DNA of 64,000 bases from Roseospira marina (GCF_014197855.1 NZ_JACIGJ010000015.1:32413-96412), one strand, 5' to 3'; shown: positions 14,833-23,616, counted from the first letter of the stretch. The notes: generated by a model not told the origin, from the sequence alone. Program-made: numbers and translations.

Positions 14833-15951
14833 TCAACCCTTGATGTTGATGACCGGACGTATGTGTCGCTCAATGGCGACCAGTTCCGTCTGCATACGCA
14901 TCACGTCGAAGGGGTTCTTGTAGGCATCAGGACTCTCGTCGAGCGTTTCCTCGACGACACGCGCGGCGATCCCCGTCATGCTCTCGCGGAAGGTTTCCAT
15001 CGAGAGCGTTTCGCGAGCGGCCCGGCGACCAAGAACGCGCCCGGCGCCGTGCGACGAAGACCACAGGCTCTCCGGGTTGCCCAGCCCGCGCACAATGAAG
15101 CTGCCGTCCCGCATGTTGCCGGGGATGACGCCCAGCATGTCCTCTTCGGCGTGGGTCGCGCCCTTTCGATGAATCCAAAGCCCGTCGCGCTCGACGACGT
15201 GGTTATGGTTGCGATTGATCACGTCGGTCATCGCGGCCGGGCCACCCTGATCCAGTCGCTCATGCAGACACCGGATCACGCGGCTCAAGATGCTCATGCG
15301 GTTCACGAGTGCGAACTCCTGACAGAAGAAGGTATCCGTCAGGTACTGCTTGCCGTCGCCACCAGGGACGTCGGTACGAAGACCGAAATGCCCCTCGCGC
15401 GCCTTGCCATCGCCGGACGCGACCTTCATCCAATGCGTCGCGACCTTGTGTCCAAGATTCCGCGACCCGGAATGAATGACCACCCATACCTGGTCCACTT
15501 CGTCCAGACCGATCTCGATAAAGTGGTTTCCGCCGCCCAGCGTCCCGAGCTGACACCAAGCGCCGGCATCGAGCTGGTCCTGGATCACCCACGAGCGGTC
15601 GAGAAGACACAGGCTCGATGCCGGAAAACCGTTCGCGTTGTGTTTGAAGCCAACCGGCACGGCTACGTAGATGTCATTCAGCAGAGCGTGCGCCTTGGCG
15701 CGCAGCTCGTCGGGATCGACGCCGACGAAGGGCAGGGCACACATGCCGCACCCAATGTCGTAGCCGACCCAGGCCGGCACTACGACGTCCTGGGTCGCTA
15801 CGACCGCGCCGATCGGCAGGGCGTAGCCCTTGTGCGCGTCCGGCATAAGGGCACCCTTCACGCTGAAGTCGCACTTCAGCGCCTCGTGAAACTGATGAAT
15901 GGCGGCGGGGTCGATGTTCTCTTCGCCGTAGATTTTGATCGGCTTGCTCAT
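14833..15951 (-). CDS. rtcB: RtcB-type RNA ligase
   Basis: 372 residues, complete. RtcB joins RNA 2',3'-cyclic phosphate or 3'-phosphate ends to 5'-OH using GTP and manganese. Signature blocks in order: DAHKGYALPIGAV near 38, VGYDIGCGM near 62, GTLGGGNHFIEIG near 137, HSGSRNLGHK near 160, NHNHV and RKGATHAEE near 250-265, SHGAGRVLGRRAA near 300. The metal-binding Cys and His residues and the SHGAGR site are all present. No archease gene adjoins. A phage copy could repair tRNAs cut by host anticodon nucleases (inference). Confidence 0.9.
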   Translation of the reverse strand: MSKPIKIYGEENIDPAAIHQFHEALKCDFSVKGALMPDAHKGYALPIGAVVATQDVVVPAWVGYDIGCGMCALPFVGVDPDELRAKAHALLNDIYVAVPVGFKHNANGFPASSLCLLDRSWVIQDQLDAGAWCQLGTLGGGNHFIEIGLDEVDQVWVVIHSGSRNLGHKVATHWMKVASGDGKAREGHFGLRTDVPGGDGKQYLTDTFFCQEFALVNRMSILSRVIRCLHERLDQGGPAAMTDVINRNHNHVVERDGLWIHRKGATHAEEDMLGVIPGNMRDGSFIVRGLGNPESLWSSSHGAGRVLGRRAARETLSMETFRESMTGIAARVVEETLDESPDAYKNPFDVMRMQTELVAIERHIRPVINIKG

Positions 15952-16790
15952 TCCGCCGCCTCCGCGTAGGCGGGCGAGCGCGCCGCGTCACAGGCGGCGG
16001 ACGTCAGACCGCGCCGACCCATGTGATTGCACAGGATCGCGCGGTCCTCATCGCTCAGCGCCACGATCGCATTGTCCGTCGGCGGCACACCGAACAGGTC
16101 GATCTCGATGCTCTTCACCTCGGGCCAGGCGGCCAGCATGTCGCCGTAGGTCTTGGCGGCCGTGATCATCTTGGCGGCGGCCCGGAGGAGCTTACCCTCA
16201 GCGATCGCCAGGGCATGACCGGCCTCGTACATCGCACGCGCCTTGACCCAGACGTCTTCGTTCCACCACTCCGCGTCGCCAAAATACATTTCAGGCTCGC
16301 GCGACACCTTGGTGTTGATCGGCACCAGACGGCTCTCACCGTCTAGGAACTTTACGACAAAGCGATACTTCTTGCGGGCCTCGATCATCTCGTCGTCCGA
16401 TTGCCGCGACGCCCAATATGAAATCTCAGCGCCGACGCCATTGGACGTTTTGGAATACGTATCCACCGACGTCGGCTTGATCGTCTTAAGTTCGTCGCGA
16501 GTGATCGTTTTGCCGTCCACAACGAACTTTTTGGTACCCACCTTCACCCGGATACCGCAGAACGTGACGGCCGTCACAGGCGCAACCAGTTTGAACTTTT
16601 CCAACACCTGCATCTCGGCCGTCGAGCGATCATCAAGCTGCTTCATGATGGCAGCAACCGCCGCGCTCTGCGCGGCGAGATACGCCTGACGCAGGTCCGG
16701 CTCGATCAGCGTGGCCTTCGCCAACTGGAACATTTGGGAGCGGTGCTTTTGCGTGAGCTTGCGGCTTTCAAGTTTGACGGTCTGCGCCAT
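15948..16790 (-). CDS. Hypothetical protein, 280 aa
   Basis: Opens MAQTVKLESRKLTQKHRS; the upstream in-frame extension to 16889 begins inside the operator and lacks a ribosome-binding site. An Ala-rich helical N-terminus is followed by strands (VKVGTKKFVVDGKTI, YRFVVKFLDGESRLVPI) and an Ala-rich helix. It overlaps the rtcB start by four bases. I do not recognise the family. A promoter in a perfect inverted repeat (16819-16859) probably drives it. Confidence 0.7.
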   Translation of the reverse strand: MAQTVKLESRKLTQKHRSQMFQLAKATLIEPDLRQAYLAAQSAAVAAIMKQLDDRSTAEMQVLEKFKLVAPVTAVTFCGIRVKVGTKKFVVDGKTITRDELKTIKPTSVDTYSKTSNGVGAEISYWASRQSDDEMIEARKKYRFVVKFLDGESRLVPINTKVSREPEMYFGDAEWWNEDVWVKARAMYEAGHALAIAEGKLLRAAAKMITAAKTYGDMLAAWPEVKSIEIDLFGVPPTDNAIVALSDEDRAILCNHMGRRGLTSAACDAARSPAYAEAAE

Positions 16791-16818
16791 GCGACGATCT
16801 CCTTCGGTATGTGTGCAG

Positions 16819-16859
16819 CGTCGTGTCGCTGCTGATTTATACATAGCAGCGACACGACG
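16819..16859 (-). promoter_or_regulatory. Perfect 15-bp inverted repeat around a putative -10
   Basis: The arm CGTCGTGTCGCTGCT (16819-16833) is exactly complementary to 16845-16859. The 11-base centre carries the minus-strand TATGTATAAAT. Upstream (minus sense) is the operator-like site 16867-16878, whose TTGATG could act as -35. This suggests two regulators acting on one promoter. Confidence 0.55.
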
Positions 16860-16866
16860 GAGATAC

Positions 16867-16878
16867 ATCAATTTTGAT
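16867..16878. promoter_or_regulatory. RTCA-N4-TGAY operator-like site
   Basis: ATCAATTTTGAT, 77 bases upstream of the start of 15948-16790. Confidence 0.65.
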
Positions 16879-16895
16879 TGACCGCCCAATGGAAA

Positions 16896-17519
16896 TTAGT
16901 GCAGCGACGTTCCCGCGCGCTGTTTCTCCAACGACGCGAGACGCTCCTGAACCATGCCCACCGCATACTGCAAGCGACGGTCATGGTCCGTGACCGCGGC
17001 ATCCATGCCGACAATGTGTCCGCACTTGGACACACAGCGCATGGCCAAACCGCTGACCAGCGCGTCGATCTGGAGCTGATAGGCGCGGTTCTCCGGCGGC
17101 TTGCCCTCGGCGGCGTCGTAGAGGATTAGGGGAGGGACCACCAGAATGGAGGCGAACTGACTGACCGCCATTTGCAGACAGATGGACACGAAGTCGGCGA
17201 TCTCGTCCGGATCGACCGACGGATCCGCGAACATGCTGGTCTCGGCCAGCATGTAAGCGGCGATGTCCAAGGGCGTTCGATCCGTCACGAAGGGCCGGAG
17301 GCCAGGCCCAAGAACCTTGCTTGCATAGAGACCCAGATACATCTTCTGGACCTCCAGGCGCTTGCGCAGGCTCATCGGCGCCACCGGGTCGATGCCCAAA
17401 TCCTTGAACTCGGCCGTCAAGGAACTGGACACATAGGGGATGCCCATCGTCTCGCTGATGGCCTTGGCCAGCGTGGTCTTGCCGCTGCGATGCGCGCCCG
17501 CCAATCCGAACGCCATCAT
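16896..17519 (-). CDS. P-loop kinase-like protein
   Basis: 207 residues with a Walker A GAHRSGKTT at residues 8-16, a DRTPLDIAAY segment near 80 typical of nucleotide kinase-like P-loop proteins (NadR-type or deoxynucleotide kinase-type), and VPPLILYDAAEGK near 128. It lies directly downstream of dUTPase, so a deoxynucleotide kinase role is attractive but not proven. The start overlaps the dUTPase stop. Confidence 0.7.
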   Translation of the reverse strand: MMAFGLAGAHRSGKTTLAKAISETMGIPYVSSSLTAEFKDLGIDPVAPMSLRKRLEVQKMYLGLYASKVLGPGLRPFVTDRTPLDIAAYMLAETSMFADPSVDPDEIADFVSICLQMAVSQFASILVVPPLILYDAAEGKPPENRAYQLQIDALVSGLAMRCVSKCGHIVGMDAAVTDHDRRLQYAVGMVQERLASLEKQRAGTSLH

Positions 17520-17959
17520 GTCGCTCCCGTCGAGCCGAAGCCACCGACACCGCGCCCTGTCTCCGGCAGCGCGTCAACATACTCCGGCGCCGGCCGCGCG
17601 ATCTTCTCGATGACGAGCTGAGCGATCCGATCACCATGCTCGACCGTGAACGGAATACGGCTGGTGTTGAGCAGGATCACGCCGATCTCGCCGCGATAGT
17701 CCTCGTCGATGACGCCGGCCAGCACGTCGATGCCGTACTTGAGCGCCAAGCCGGAACGCGGTGCGATCCGACCGTAGTGCCCCGGCGGAATAGCGACGGC
17801 GAGGCCGGTCTTGATCAGACGCCGCTCGCCCGGCGCCAGCGTCGTCATCATTGGATCGTTTTTGTGCAGATCGGCGCGAAGATCGAGGCCGGCGGCATAT
17901 GCGCTGCCGTAAACCGGCGGCTCCGCGTACTCATTCAGGAGTTGAATGGGCAATTCCAT
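17516..17959 (-). CDS. dut: dUTPase
   Basis: 147 residues, normal length for a trimeric dUTPase. The five motifs are present: AGLDLRAD (24-31), APRSGLALKYG (67-77), GVIDEDYRGEIGVIL (82-96), RIAQLVI (111-117) and GRGVGGFGSTG near the C-terminus. It converts dUTP to dUMP and pyrophosphate, supplying ThyX (18453-19397) and keeping uracil out of phage DNA. Confidence 0.93.
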   Translation of the reverse strand: MELPIQLLNEYAEPPVYGSAYAAGLDLRADLHKNDPMMTTLAPGERRLIKTGLAVAIPPGHYGRIAPRSGLALKYGIDVLAGVIDEDYRGEIGVILLNTSRIPFTVEHGDRIAQLVIEKIARPAPEYVDALPETGRGVGGFGSTGAT

Positions 17960-17986
17960 GATGGTCTCCCTACCAAGTGTTCTGGT

Positions 17987-18193
17987 TTAGCCGTTGTCGA
18001 TGGCGTGCATGACCCATGCAAGCAGCCCCAAAACAAGAGTGAATGGGCCGAAAATGACGTCGAACGTACAGGGTCTGGGCACGCCTGCGGCGAGAAGTCG
18101 CCTGCCGAAAAAGCGACGGCACAAGATGACGCCCAGAGTGCCTGAGCCGCCCCAGAGGAGACCGTAAGCAAGTCCAAAAAGAAAAGACATCAT
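17987..18193 (-). CDS. Small membrane protein, duplicate copy A
   Basis: 68 residues with two hydrophobic segments (GLLWGGSGTLGVILC and VIFGPFTLVLGLLAWVM). It is a paralog of 18229-18450 with the same layout, including a LCxRFF(D/G)xR motif between the segments. The DNA just after both stop codons shares TGGTCTCCCTACCAA, pointing to tandem duplication. Confidence 0.65.
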   Translation of the reverse strand: MMSFLFGLAYGLLWGGSGTLGVILCRRFFGRRLLAAGVPRPCTFDVIFGPFTLVLGLLAWVMHAIDNG

Positions 18194-18228
18194 CCTACAC
18201 CTCTATTAGTATGTTTATGATGGTCTCC

Positions 18229-18450
18229 CTACCAAATGATCTTCTGTTGGTTCTGGTTGATGGTGTGTGCGCCCCATGCGTAAAGCCCGAGAGCCAGAAC
18301 AAGCACGCCGAAGATCGAGCCGATCGCAATGGCGGCCGGCAGATCGCCGACACGGAACCGCCCGTCGAAGAAGCGAAAGCACAGGGCCACGCCCGTGATG
18401 CCCAGGATGATCCAGACGAACGCGCCGCCGAAGCCCATGAGAATGGTCAT
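18229..18450 (-). CDS. Small membrane protein, duplicate copy B
   Basis: 73 residues with two predicted transmembrane helices (FVWIILGITGVALCF and IFGVLVLALGLYAWGAHTI). Paralog of 17987-18193. The ATG is two bases after the thyX stop, so it is co-translated. Function unknown. Confidence 0.65.
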   Translation of the reverse strand: MTILMGFGGAFVWIILGITGVALCFRFFDGRFRVGDLPAAIAIGSIFGVLVLALGLYAWGAHTINQNQQKIIW

Positions 18451-18452
18451 GA

Positions 18453-19397
18453 TCACACCTTGATGTGCGTGTTGGTGACGCTCTCGATGCCGTCGTGGTC
18501 GACGAAGATCGAGGTGTCGGCGAAGCTGATCGGCGCCAGGGTTTTCAACTCGCGCGCCAGCGAAACCGCGAGACGGCGAATTTCGAGATCGGCGTGCATG
18601 TTGCCGCGCTGCTCGATGACGTTGCGCGCGGCGCGCATATTCATGGTGAACACGAGCCGCGTTTCGGTCGCCTGCGGAAGCTGGAACCGAGCCGCCTCGT
18701 TGGCGCGCTTCTTGGCGAGCGTCGACGACAGCCCCAGCGTGTCGTTGGTCCATGCCTTCAGCCGCTGCTGCCACTTGTTGTAAACGTCGATCTGTGCGGC
18801 GAAATCGTCGTGGAACTCCGTGAGCAGATCGTGCCCGCGGATCGCTTCGAAATCGGCCGCGCCTTCCTCGCGCCGGGTCAGCTCCAGCAGCAGCGGCGGC
18901 ACGACGCAACGGCTCGCACGATAACCCACGACCGCGATCTCGCCGCCGTCCGCCGTCACAAACCGCTGGCTCTCCTGCGACGGATTGGTGCCGGCGTGAT
19001 GACGGATCAGCTCGTGCGTCAGCGCGCGCGACACGCCGGTCATGATGAAGCTGATGTTGGCGTGGGCCAGCACGCTGCCGTGCTTCTCCGCGATCACATT
19101 GGCGATGTACTCCTCCGTCGGGCGACCCTGGCCCCAGGCCCGGTAACAGAAGCGGCCGGCGAACTCCGCCAGCAGATCGGTATCCTGGTAGTGATGTCGC
19201 GGATCGTCGACGCTGAATTCGGCAGCATTCGCCGGCTTGCGCGTTCCTTCGATCGCCTCGCACAGACGCCGGATCGGTGTATCGCCCTCCATCAGCGGAT
19301 CGAGACCGTGATCCCCAATGAAGTCGCCCAGGGTCTCGTAGTCGATCATCGGTACCGCGATCGGCTTAATCCAGGGCTGGAACACAAGATCAACCAT
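18453..19397 (-). CDS. thyX: FAD-dependent thymidylate synthase ThyX
   Basis: 314 residues. ThyX makes dTMP from dUMP with methylenetetrahydrofolate and FAD. The signature is present as RHHAGTNPSQESQR (compare RHRxxSxNxxSxR) near residues 132-145, with ARNVIEQRGNMHADLEIR near the C-terminal active-site loop. It is longer than the usual 220-250 residues owing to the N-terminal region. AGGA lies eight bases before the ATG, and the 5' end overlaps the methyltransferase gene. Confidence 0.9.
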   Translation of the reverse strand: MVDLVFQPWIKPIAVPMIDYETLGDFIGDHGLDPLMEGDTPIRRLCEAIEGTRKPANAAEFSVDDPRHHYQDTDLLAEFAGRFCYRAWGQGRPTEEYIANVIAEKHGSVLAHANISFIMTGVSRALTHELIRHHAGTNPSQESQRFVTADGGEIAVVGYRASRCVVPPLLLELTRREEGAADFEAIRGHDLLTEFHDDFAAQIDVYNKWQQRLKAWTNDTLGLSSTLAKKRANEAARFQLPQATETRLVFTMNMRAARNVIEQRGNMHADLEIRRLAVSLARELKTLAPISFADTSIFVDHDGIESVTNTHIKV

Positions 19398-19965
19398 GCT
19401 TCTTGTCCTTCGGTCGATTGATGGGTTGGTAGAGGGTTGGACCGTCGTAACCGCGCTCCCACACGGTCCAGCAGACCTCCATCGTGGGGCTTTTCAGTCC
19501 CTGGAAGTCGGGGCGCCAGAGCAGCGGGTAGACGATCTTGGGCTGCCACAGGCTCCACAGCGCCTGACGACGCGCGGCGTGCCAGTAGGTGCCCTTCAGC
19601 ACGAGACACAGCTTGGTGCAGCGCAGGGCGTGGGCCTGGCGCACGAACTCAGCCGCGAATTTGAAGGGTGGATTGGTGACGATCGCGACGGTTTCGGGCA
19701 GCGTGCCCCTCACCGTCAGAAAATCCTGTCGTTTGGCATTGATCATCGCGCCGCGCGGCTCGATGTCCGATCCGATTGTCTTGAAGCCGAGGGCCTTGAA
19801 CACATCAAGCATGGCCCCGTCACCACAGGCCGGGTCGTAGATGATGTTCGGCAGAGCCTCGACGGCCGGCAGGGCGCGCGTGACGTCCGGCGGGGTCGGG
19901 TAAAAGTCGTTCGGCACTCGGCCGCGCTTCGGATTTCCACCCGTCATTGCCGCACCAAGTCCCAT
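19390..19965 (-). CDS. N6-adenine DNA methyltransferase-like protein
   Basis: 191 residues. DFYPTPPDVTRAL near residue 20 is typical of phage adenine methyltransferases. The SAM-binding motif I is DPACGDGAMLD near 44 and the catalytic motif IV is NPPF near 98. It probably methylates DNA, perhaps against restriction; site specificity cannot be read. AGGAG lies seven bases before the ATG. Confidence 0.8.
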   Translation of the reverse strand: MGLGAAMTGGNPKRGRVPNDFYPTPPDVTRALPAVEALPNIIYDPACGDGAMLDVFKALGFKTIGSDIEPRGAMINAKRQDFLTVRGTLPETVAIVTNPPFKFAAEFVRQAHALRCTKLCLVLKGTYWHAARRQALWSLWQPKIVYPLLWRPDFQGLKSPTMEVCWTVWERGYDGPTLYQPINRPKDKKHG

Positions 19966-19978
19966 GTTCGGTCTCCTG

Positions 19979-20000
19979 CGGGGAGCGTTGCCGCTCCCCG
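19979..20000. promoter_or_regulatory. Hairpin at the ribosome-binding site of 19390-19965
   Basis: CGGGGAGCG and its complement enclose TTGC. On the minus strand the stem ends just before the AGGAG of the methyltransferase gene. It could end the ribonucleotide reductase transcript or affect initiation; no T-run follows. Confidence 0.4.
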
Positions 20001-20006
20001 TGTTAC

Positions 20007-20018
20007 ATCAATTTTGAC
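20007..20018. promoter_or_regulatory. RTCA-N4-TGAY operator-like site
   Basis: ATCAATTTTGAC, 42 bases upstream of the methyltransferase start, between it and the reductase stop. Confidence 0.65.
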
Positions 20019-20041
20019 TTTTCGTTTCAGGCACGCGGAAT

Positions 20042-22891
20042 CTACGCCCCGAGACGCGCGGCCAGATCCTCGTAACCTCCGATCAGCACTTCACCCGTCG
20101 GCGTTCGCGCATAAACCTTCGGGAAGGTCCAGCCATCCGCCGGCACGCCGCGACGGATAAAGAACGCGCGCTGCACCTCGGCCGTCTTGATGGTCACGAC
20201 CCCGTAAGACGCGCCGATGTCGTCCAGCAGCGCCTTGGCCTTGGTACACCAGCCACACTCCGGCTTGGCATAGATCATGAACTCGACGTCCGCGGCGTCC
20301 GCAGCGGCGTCGATCAGCGACTGGTCTTTGAGGCCGCCCTCGATCTCGGCATCGGTGTTGAAATCCACGGGGCAGGCGCCCGAGGCGCAGTCCACATGTT
20401 CCAGGCCGACATCTTCCTGCATGGCGCGCTGGATCGCCTGGGCGATCATCTCGAACTCGGCCTTCGTGACGGCCTGTTCCGGCTGGTATTCGAACGCGGT
20501 CGTGTCGATCTGCGGCATCACCGAGCAGCAGCGGATTTTGAACTGACCGTCCATCATCGTCGCCACGAACGTCTTGAAATCCGTCACGGCCGGCTCGTAC
20601 TTGGCGGTGTAGCTGACCTGGTTGCCGCGATCGTCCGCCAGTACCTGCATGGCCTCATCCACGCCCCGAATCCAGAACGTCTCCAGCAGGCGCAGGTAGC
20701 GGTACTGCTCCTCCATGCCGGCCTCACCGGCCGTAATCAGCTTGTCGCCCATACCAAGCTGGCAGATGGCCGGCTGCGTCGGAAATCCAACGACCGTGGT
20801 GCCCGAATAGGTGCGCAGCTCCCGCACCGGATAGCCACTTTTGCGGTAGGTCTCGACCAGCGGATCGTCGTTGCGGAACTGAACCCAGCGAAGATACTCG
20901 CGCATCGCGGGAAGGTGGGCGCCTTCCGTCAATCCAAAGAGCTTGCTCGTTGTGCCAGCAGGCTTGATGGTTCGCAATGTGTGCGGCGTGTTCACGCCGA
21001 GGCGTGCGCAATAGGCGTCCGCCTCGTCCTGAACGGCCCGCGCGAACCGCGCCAGCATCATCCACATCGGCAGCGCGTCCGGATGCGGGCGCACCATCGT
21101 CTGCCCGTTGGCGTCGATCATAGTCGCGCCAGACGGATCCTCCGCCACGATGTCGCGGAAGCCGAGCCCGAAGCGTGCAAAGATCCACTCGTGCAGGCCG
21201 GTGATCCCGACGCCGATGCGATTGGTGCGCGCGACCTCGCGCCGGTACAGGCTGCGCATGGTGTTTGTGCGGATCAGGGCGCGGGTCGCCGTGCGAAAGG
21301 CGCTCTCCGCATCGGCGTCGCTCTGTGCGTGGAAGGGCACCACGTCGGCGATCACGCAATAGCCGCCGAGCATCAGCAGAGAGATTTCGCCGCAGGGATT
21401 GACGATGAACTTGTAGGGCATCGCCAGGACGCGCTTGGCCAGCTCGATCGCCAGGGGCCGGGTCGCCTCTTCCAGACCATCCTCGCCACCGAACGTGACG
21501 AACGAACCGTCCAGATACGCCTTCAAGCCATCATCGTTCCGGTTCAGCCGGTCCACCATGATCAGACCGGGCTCGCCGGTGCCGTCGAAGTACGATGCGG
21601 CCGCCAGCGCCATGAACACACGCCAAGCATGAGCTTCCAGGCCCGTGATGGTCTTGTCCAAAACCGCCTTGCTGAGCCACATCTCGATGGAGTTGCTGAA
21701 CTGCGGCCAATCGACCTGCCATTCGACCTCCAAAGCTTCGTCACCGAACCCCTGTGTCCGCACCAGGGCCGCGACTTTCTCGACCGCGATGCGGAACTCG
21801 TCGTCGATGGTCACGCTGTTGTTGGCGCTCCACAGGAAGCCACCGCGCTTGACGCCGATGAACTCGACGACGGTCACGTCGCGCCAGGTCTTCGTTGCCA
21901 TGCGCGCCGCGCGACGTGCGCCACCAACCAGCACACAGTCGGCCAAGTAGTGGTCGGCATACATCGCCGCGCGCCAGGTCGGCATACCGGCATCGCGCAG
22001 GCGCGCCATGTTCGAAACCGCCTGCATGAGCGGGCCGGGGCCGGACGCCGGACGGTTCTGCATCCCGCGGATCGGCTCGCCGTAGCCGCGCACGTCGGAG
22101 AAGTCCAGCAGCAGCACGACGTGACGCTTCTTCTGGAACGCCATGCGCTCGATGATCTCAATGGCGCGCGCCCAGCCCTCGCGACTGTCCGCGACGGTGT
22201 GCCGCTTGATGATCGAGCCGGCATACAGATGCTTAGCCTCGCGCCCCGTCAGATAGCCGGCGATCCGGCCCGACTGCACGTCGGCGTGTGTGTGGTCGAT
22301 GACCGGCACCACGATCGGCATATCGTTCATGTCGGCCGCGGTGACGAGCGCGTCGTCGTAGCAGCCGCCGACACCGGAGCCATTCAACAGCAGCCGGAAA
22401 TTCAGGCAGCGCATGACGGCGGTAGAACAGTTGGTAAACACCTCCTGCGGGCGGCCCGCCTGGGTCTCGTCGCCATGCTGAAGGTGCCGGCCGCTCATCA
22501 GCAGCGAGCCCTGCCGCAGATGGTGGCGCATCGACAGACGCTCGACCTCTTCGGTCGCGGCCTGATCGGTCGTGCGCAGCAGAGAGGTGTTGCCCAGAGC
22601 GACGCGATCCGCGACCTCAGCCCAGGTCTCCACGCGGGTTTCCGGCATCGCCGTCATGAACGCGGCGCTCGGGTCTTCAGTAATGGTGATGCCGCTGTAC
22701 ATGGCGGCCGACGTCATGCGCTGAAGCAGGGGGTCCTTCGGATTCAGGGCGACGGTGCTACCCAGACGGGCCTTGACGGCATCCGTGAACATGCGACGGT
22801 TCACGGTGCGATCAGCGACGGCCTGGCCCATTCCAGGAAAATAGTCGCGCGCCGGGGTCTCCAGCTCAACGACGGCGGTCACAGCGGACAT
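20042..22891 (-). CDS. nrdJ: Class II ribonucleotide reductase fused to glutaredoxin
   Basis: 949 residues. Reduces ribonucleotides to deoxyribonucleotides; no small-subunit gene is visible, which fits the adenosylcobalamin-dependent class. Catalytic landmarks: NCSTAVMRCLNFRLLLNGSG near 145, NPCGEISLLMLGGYC near 500 (the NPCGE Cys), RTNRIGVGITGLHEW near 560, and a C-terminal Cys pair CASGACP. The last 80 residues are a glutaredoxin-like domain with CGWC (YAKPECGWCTKAKALL), likely the built-in reductant. GGAG lies seven bases before the ATG. Confidence 0.88.
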   Translation of the reverse strand: MSAVTAVVELETPARDYFPGMGQAVADRTVNRRMFTDAVKARLGSTVALNPKDPLLQRMTSAAMYSGITITEDPSAAFMTAMPETRVETWAEVADRVALGNTSLLRTTDQAATEEVERLSMRHHLRQGSLLMSGRHLQHGDETQAGRPQEVFTNCSTAVMRCLNFRLLLNGSGVGGCYDDALVTAADMNDMPIVVPVIDHTHADVQSGRIAGYLTGREAKHLYAGSIIKRHTVADSREGWARAIEIIERMAFQKKRHVVLLLDFSDVRGYGEPIRGMQNRPASGPGPLMQAVSNMARLRDAGMPTWRAAMYADHYLADCVLVGGARRAARMATKTWRDVTVVEFIGVKRGGFLWSANNSVTIDDEFRIAVEKVAALVRTQGFGDEALEVEWQVDWPQFSNSIEMWLSKAVLDKTITGLEAHAWRVFMALAAASYFDGTGEPGLIMVDRLNRNDDGLKAYLDGSFVTFGGEDGLEEATRPLAIELAKRVLAMPYKFIVNPCGEISLLMLGGYCVIADVVPFHAQSDADAESAFRTATRALIRTNTMRSLYRREVARTNRIGVGITGLHEWIFARFGLGFRDIVAEDPSGATMIDANGQTMVRPHPDALPMWMMLARFARAVQDEADAYCARLGVNTPHTLRTIKPAGTTSKLFGLTEGAHLPAMREYLRWVQFRNDDPLVETYRKSGYPVRELRTYSGTTVVGFPTQPAICQLGMGDKLITAGEAGMEEQYRYLRLLETFWIRGVDEAMQVLADDRGNQVSYTAKYEPAVTDFKTFVATMMDGQFKIRCCSVMPQIDTTAFEYQPEQAVTKAEFEMIAQAIQRAMQEDVGLEHVDCASGACPVDFNTDAEIEGGLKDQSLIDAAADAADVEFMIYAKPECGWCTKAKALLDDIGASYGVVTIKTAEVQRAFFIRRGVPADGWTFPKVYARTPTGEVLIGGYEDLAARLGA

Positions 22892-22940
22892 TCATTGTCT
22901 CCACATAGTCTGATCGGGGAAAGGCAACGATCTTAGATCA

Positions 22941-22952
22941 ATCAATTCTGAC
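22941..22952. promoter_or_regulatory. RTCA-N4-TGAY operator-like site in the nrdJ leader
   Basis: ATCAATTCTGAC, about 50 bases upstream of the nrdJ ATG. A CGCTATATG promoter-like element lies at about 22988-22996, so the site would be in the leader. No cobalamin riboswitch is apparent in the 143-base gap. Confidence 0.6.
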
Positions 22953-23034
22953 TTACCAGTCTTGACGGAAGCTGTTGCCTCTGAAACCCATGCTCACACT
23001 ACATATAGCGGGAATCGTTCAACGCTGCGCAGGG

Positions 23035-23616
23035 TTACGCGGCGTGGATAATGCCGCCCATGAGTGCCAAAGCCTGACGAAACTCCGTCGTCAGAATGCC
23101 CGCCTCAATGGCCGCCAGAGCATCCGCCAGATGCTCGTTCTTCTTCGTCAGTTTCATCGCGCCGCCCGACTTGTGCCGGATCCATGGGGCCTCCGGATAG
23201 GTCGCGACCGCCCACTTGATGATCTCCGCCTTCGATGCCGTCCTGGAACCGACCGACGCCAGCTTGGTCTCAAGTGGCTGCACCTGGATCAGCGGTGCAC
23301 CCATCATGTCGAACGTCGTCATGAGACCAAGTGCGATGCCCAGACCCCAGGCGGCCCGCGCCGACTGCGCCCCCTGGGGAATTTCCGCCATGGCGAGAGC
23401 GGCACCGTCCGCCGCCTTACGAATGCCCCGGCTGATCTCCTGCGCGCGGCGCAGATCATCGGAGTTCCGACGCACCTGTTTGCTCGCCACGGGCTCGGTC
23501 GCGATCAGAATCAGATCGTCGACCACGATCTCCATGGACGGCAACAGAAGGCGCGTCACGGCAACGCCCGTGTTGCAGAGTGACGGATCGACACCGACAA
23601 TTCTCAATTCACGCAT
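23035..23616 (-). CDS. RuvC-like Holliday junction resolvase
   Basis: 193 residues of RNase H-like fold. VGVDPSLCNTGVAV near residue 8 carries the first acidic residue, EIPQG near 77 the second, and KKNEHLADALAAIEAGI near 165 the third. Phage RuvC-like enzymes cut branched DNA before packaging or during recombination. The ATG overlaps the stop of 23616-24068 (TGATG). Confidence 0.78.
   Translation of the reverse strand: MRELRIVGVDPSLCNTGVAVTRLLLPSMEIVVDDLILIATEPVASKQVRRNSDDLRRAQEISRGIRKAADGAALAMAEIPQGAQSARAAWGLGIALGLMTTFDMMGAPLIQVQPLETKLASVGSRTASKAEIIKWAVATYPEAPWIRHKSGGAMKLTKKNEHLADALAAIEAGILTTEFRQALALMGGIIHAA

Noticed and set aside
20396..22936. 846-codon open frame on the plus strand
   Set aside because: It is antisense to the ribonucleotide reductase gene, Arg/His-rich and without a ribosome-binding site; a by-product of GC-rich codon use. 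The same holds for long plus-strand frames at 14740, 28046 and 37867.
22892..23034. Cobalamin riboswitch upstream of nrdJ
   Set aside because: No B12-box-like sequence or extended fold was seen in the 143-base gap.
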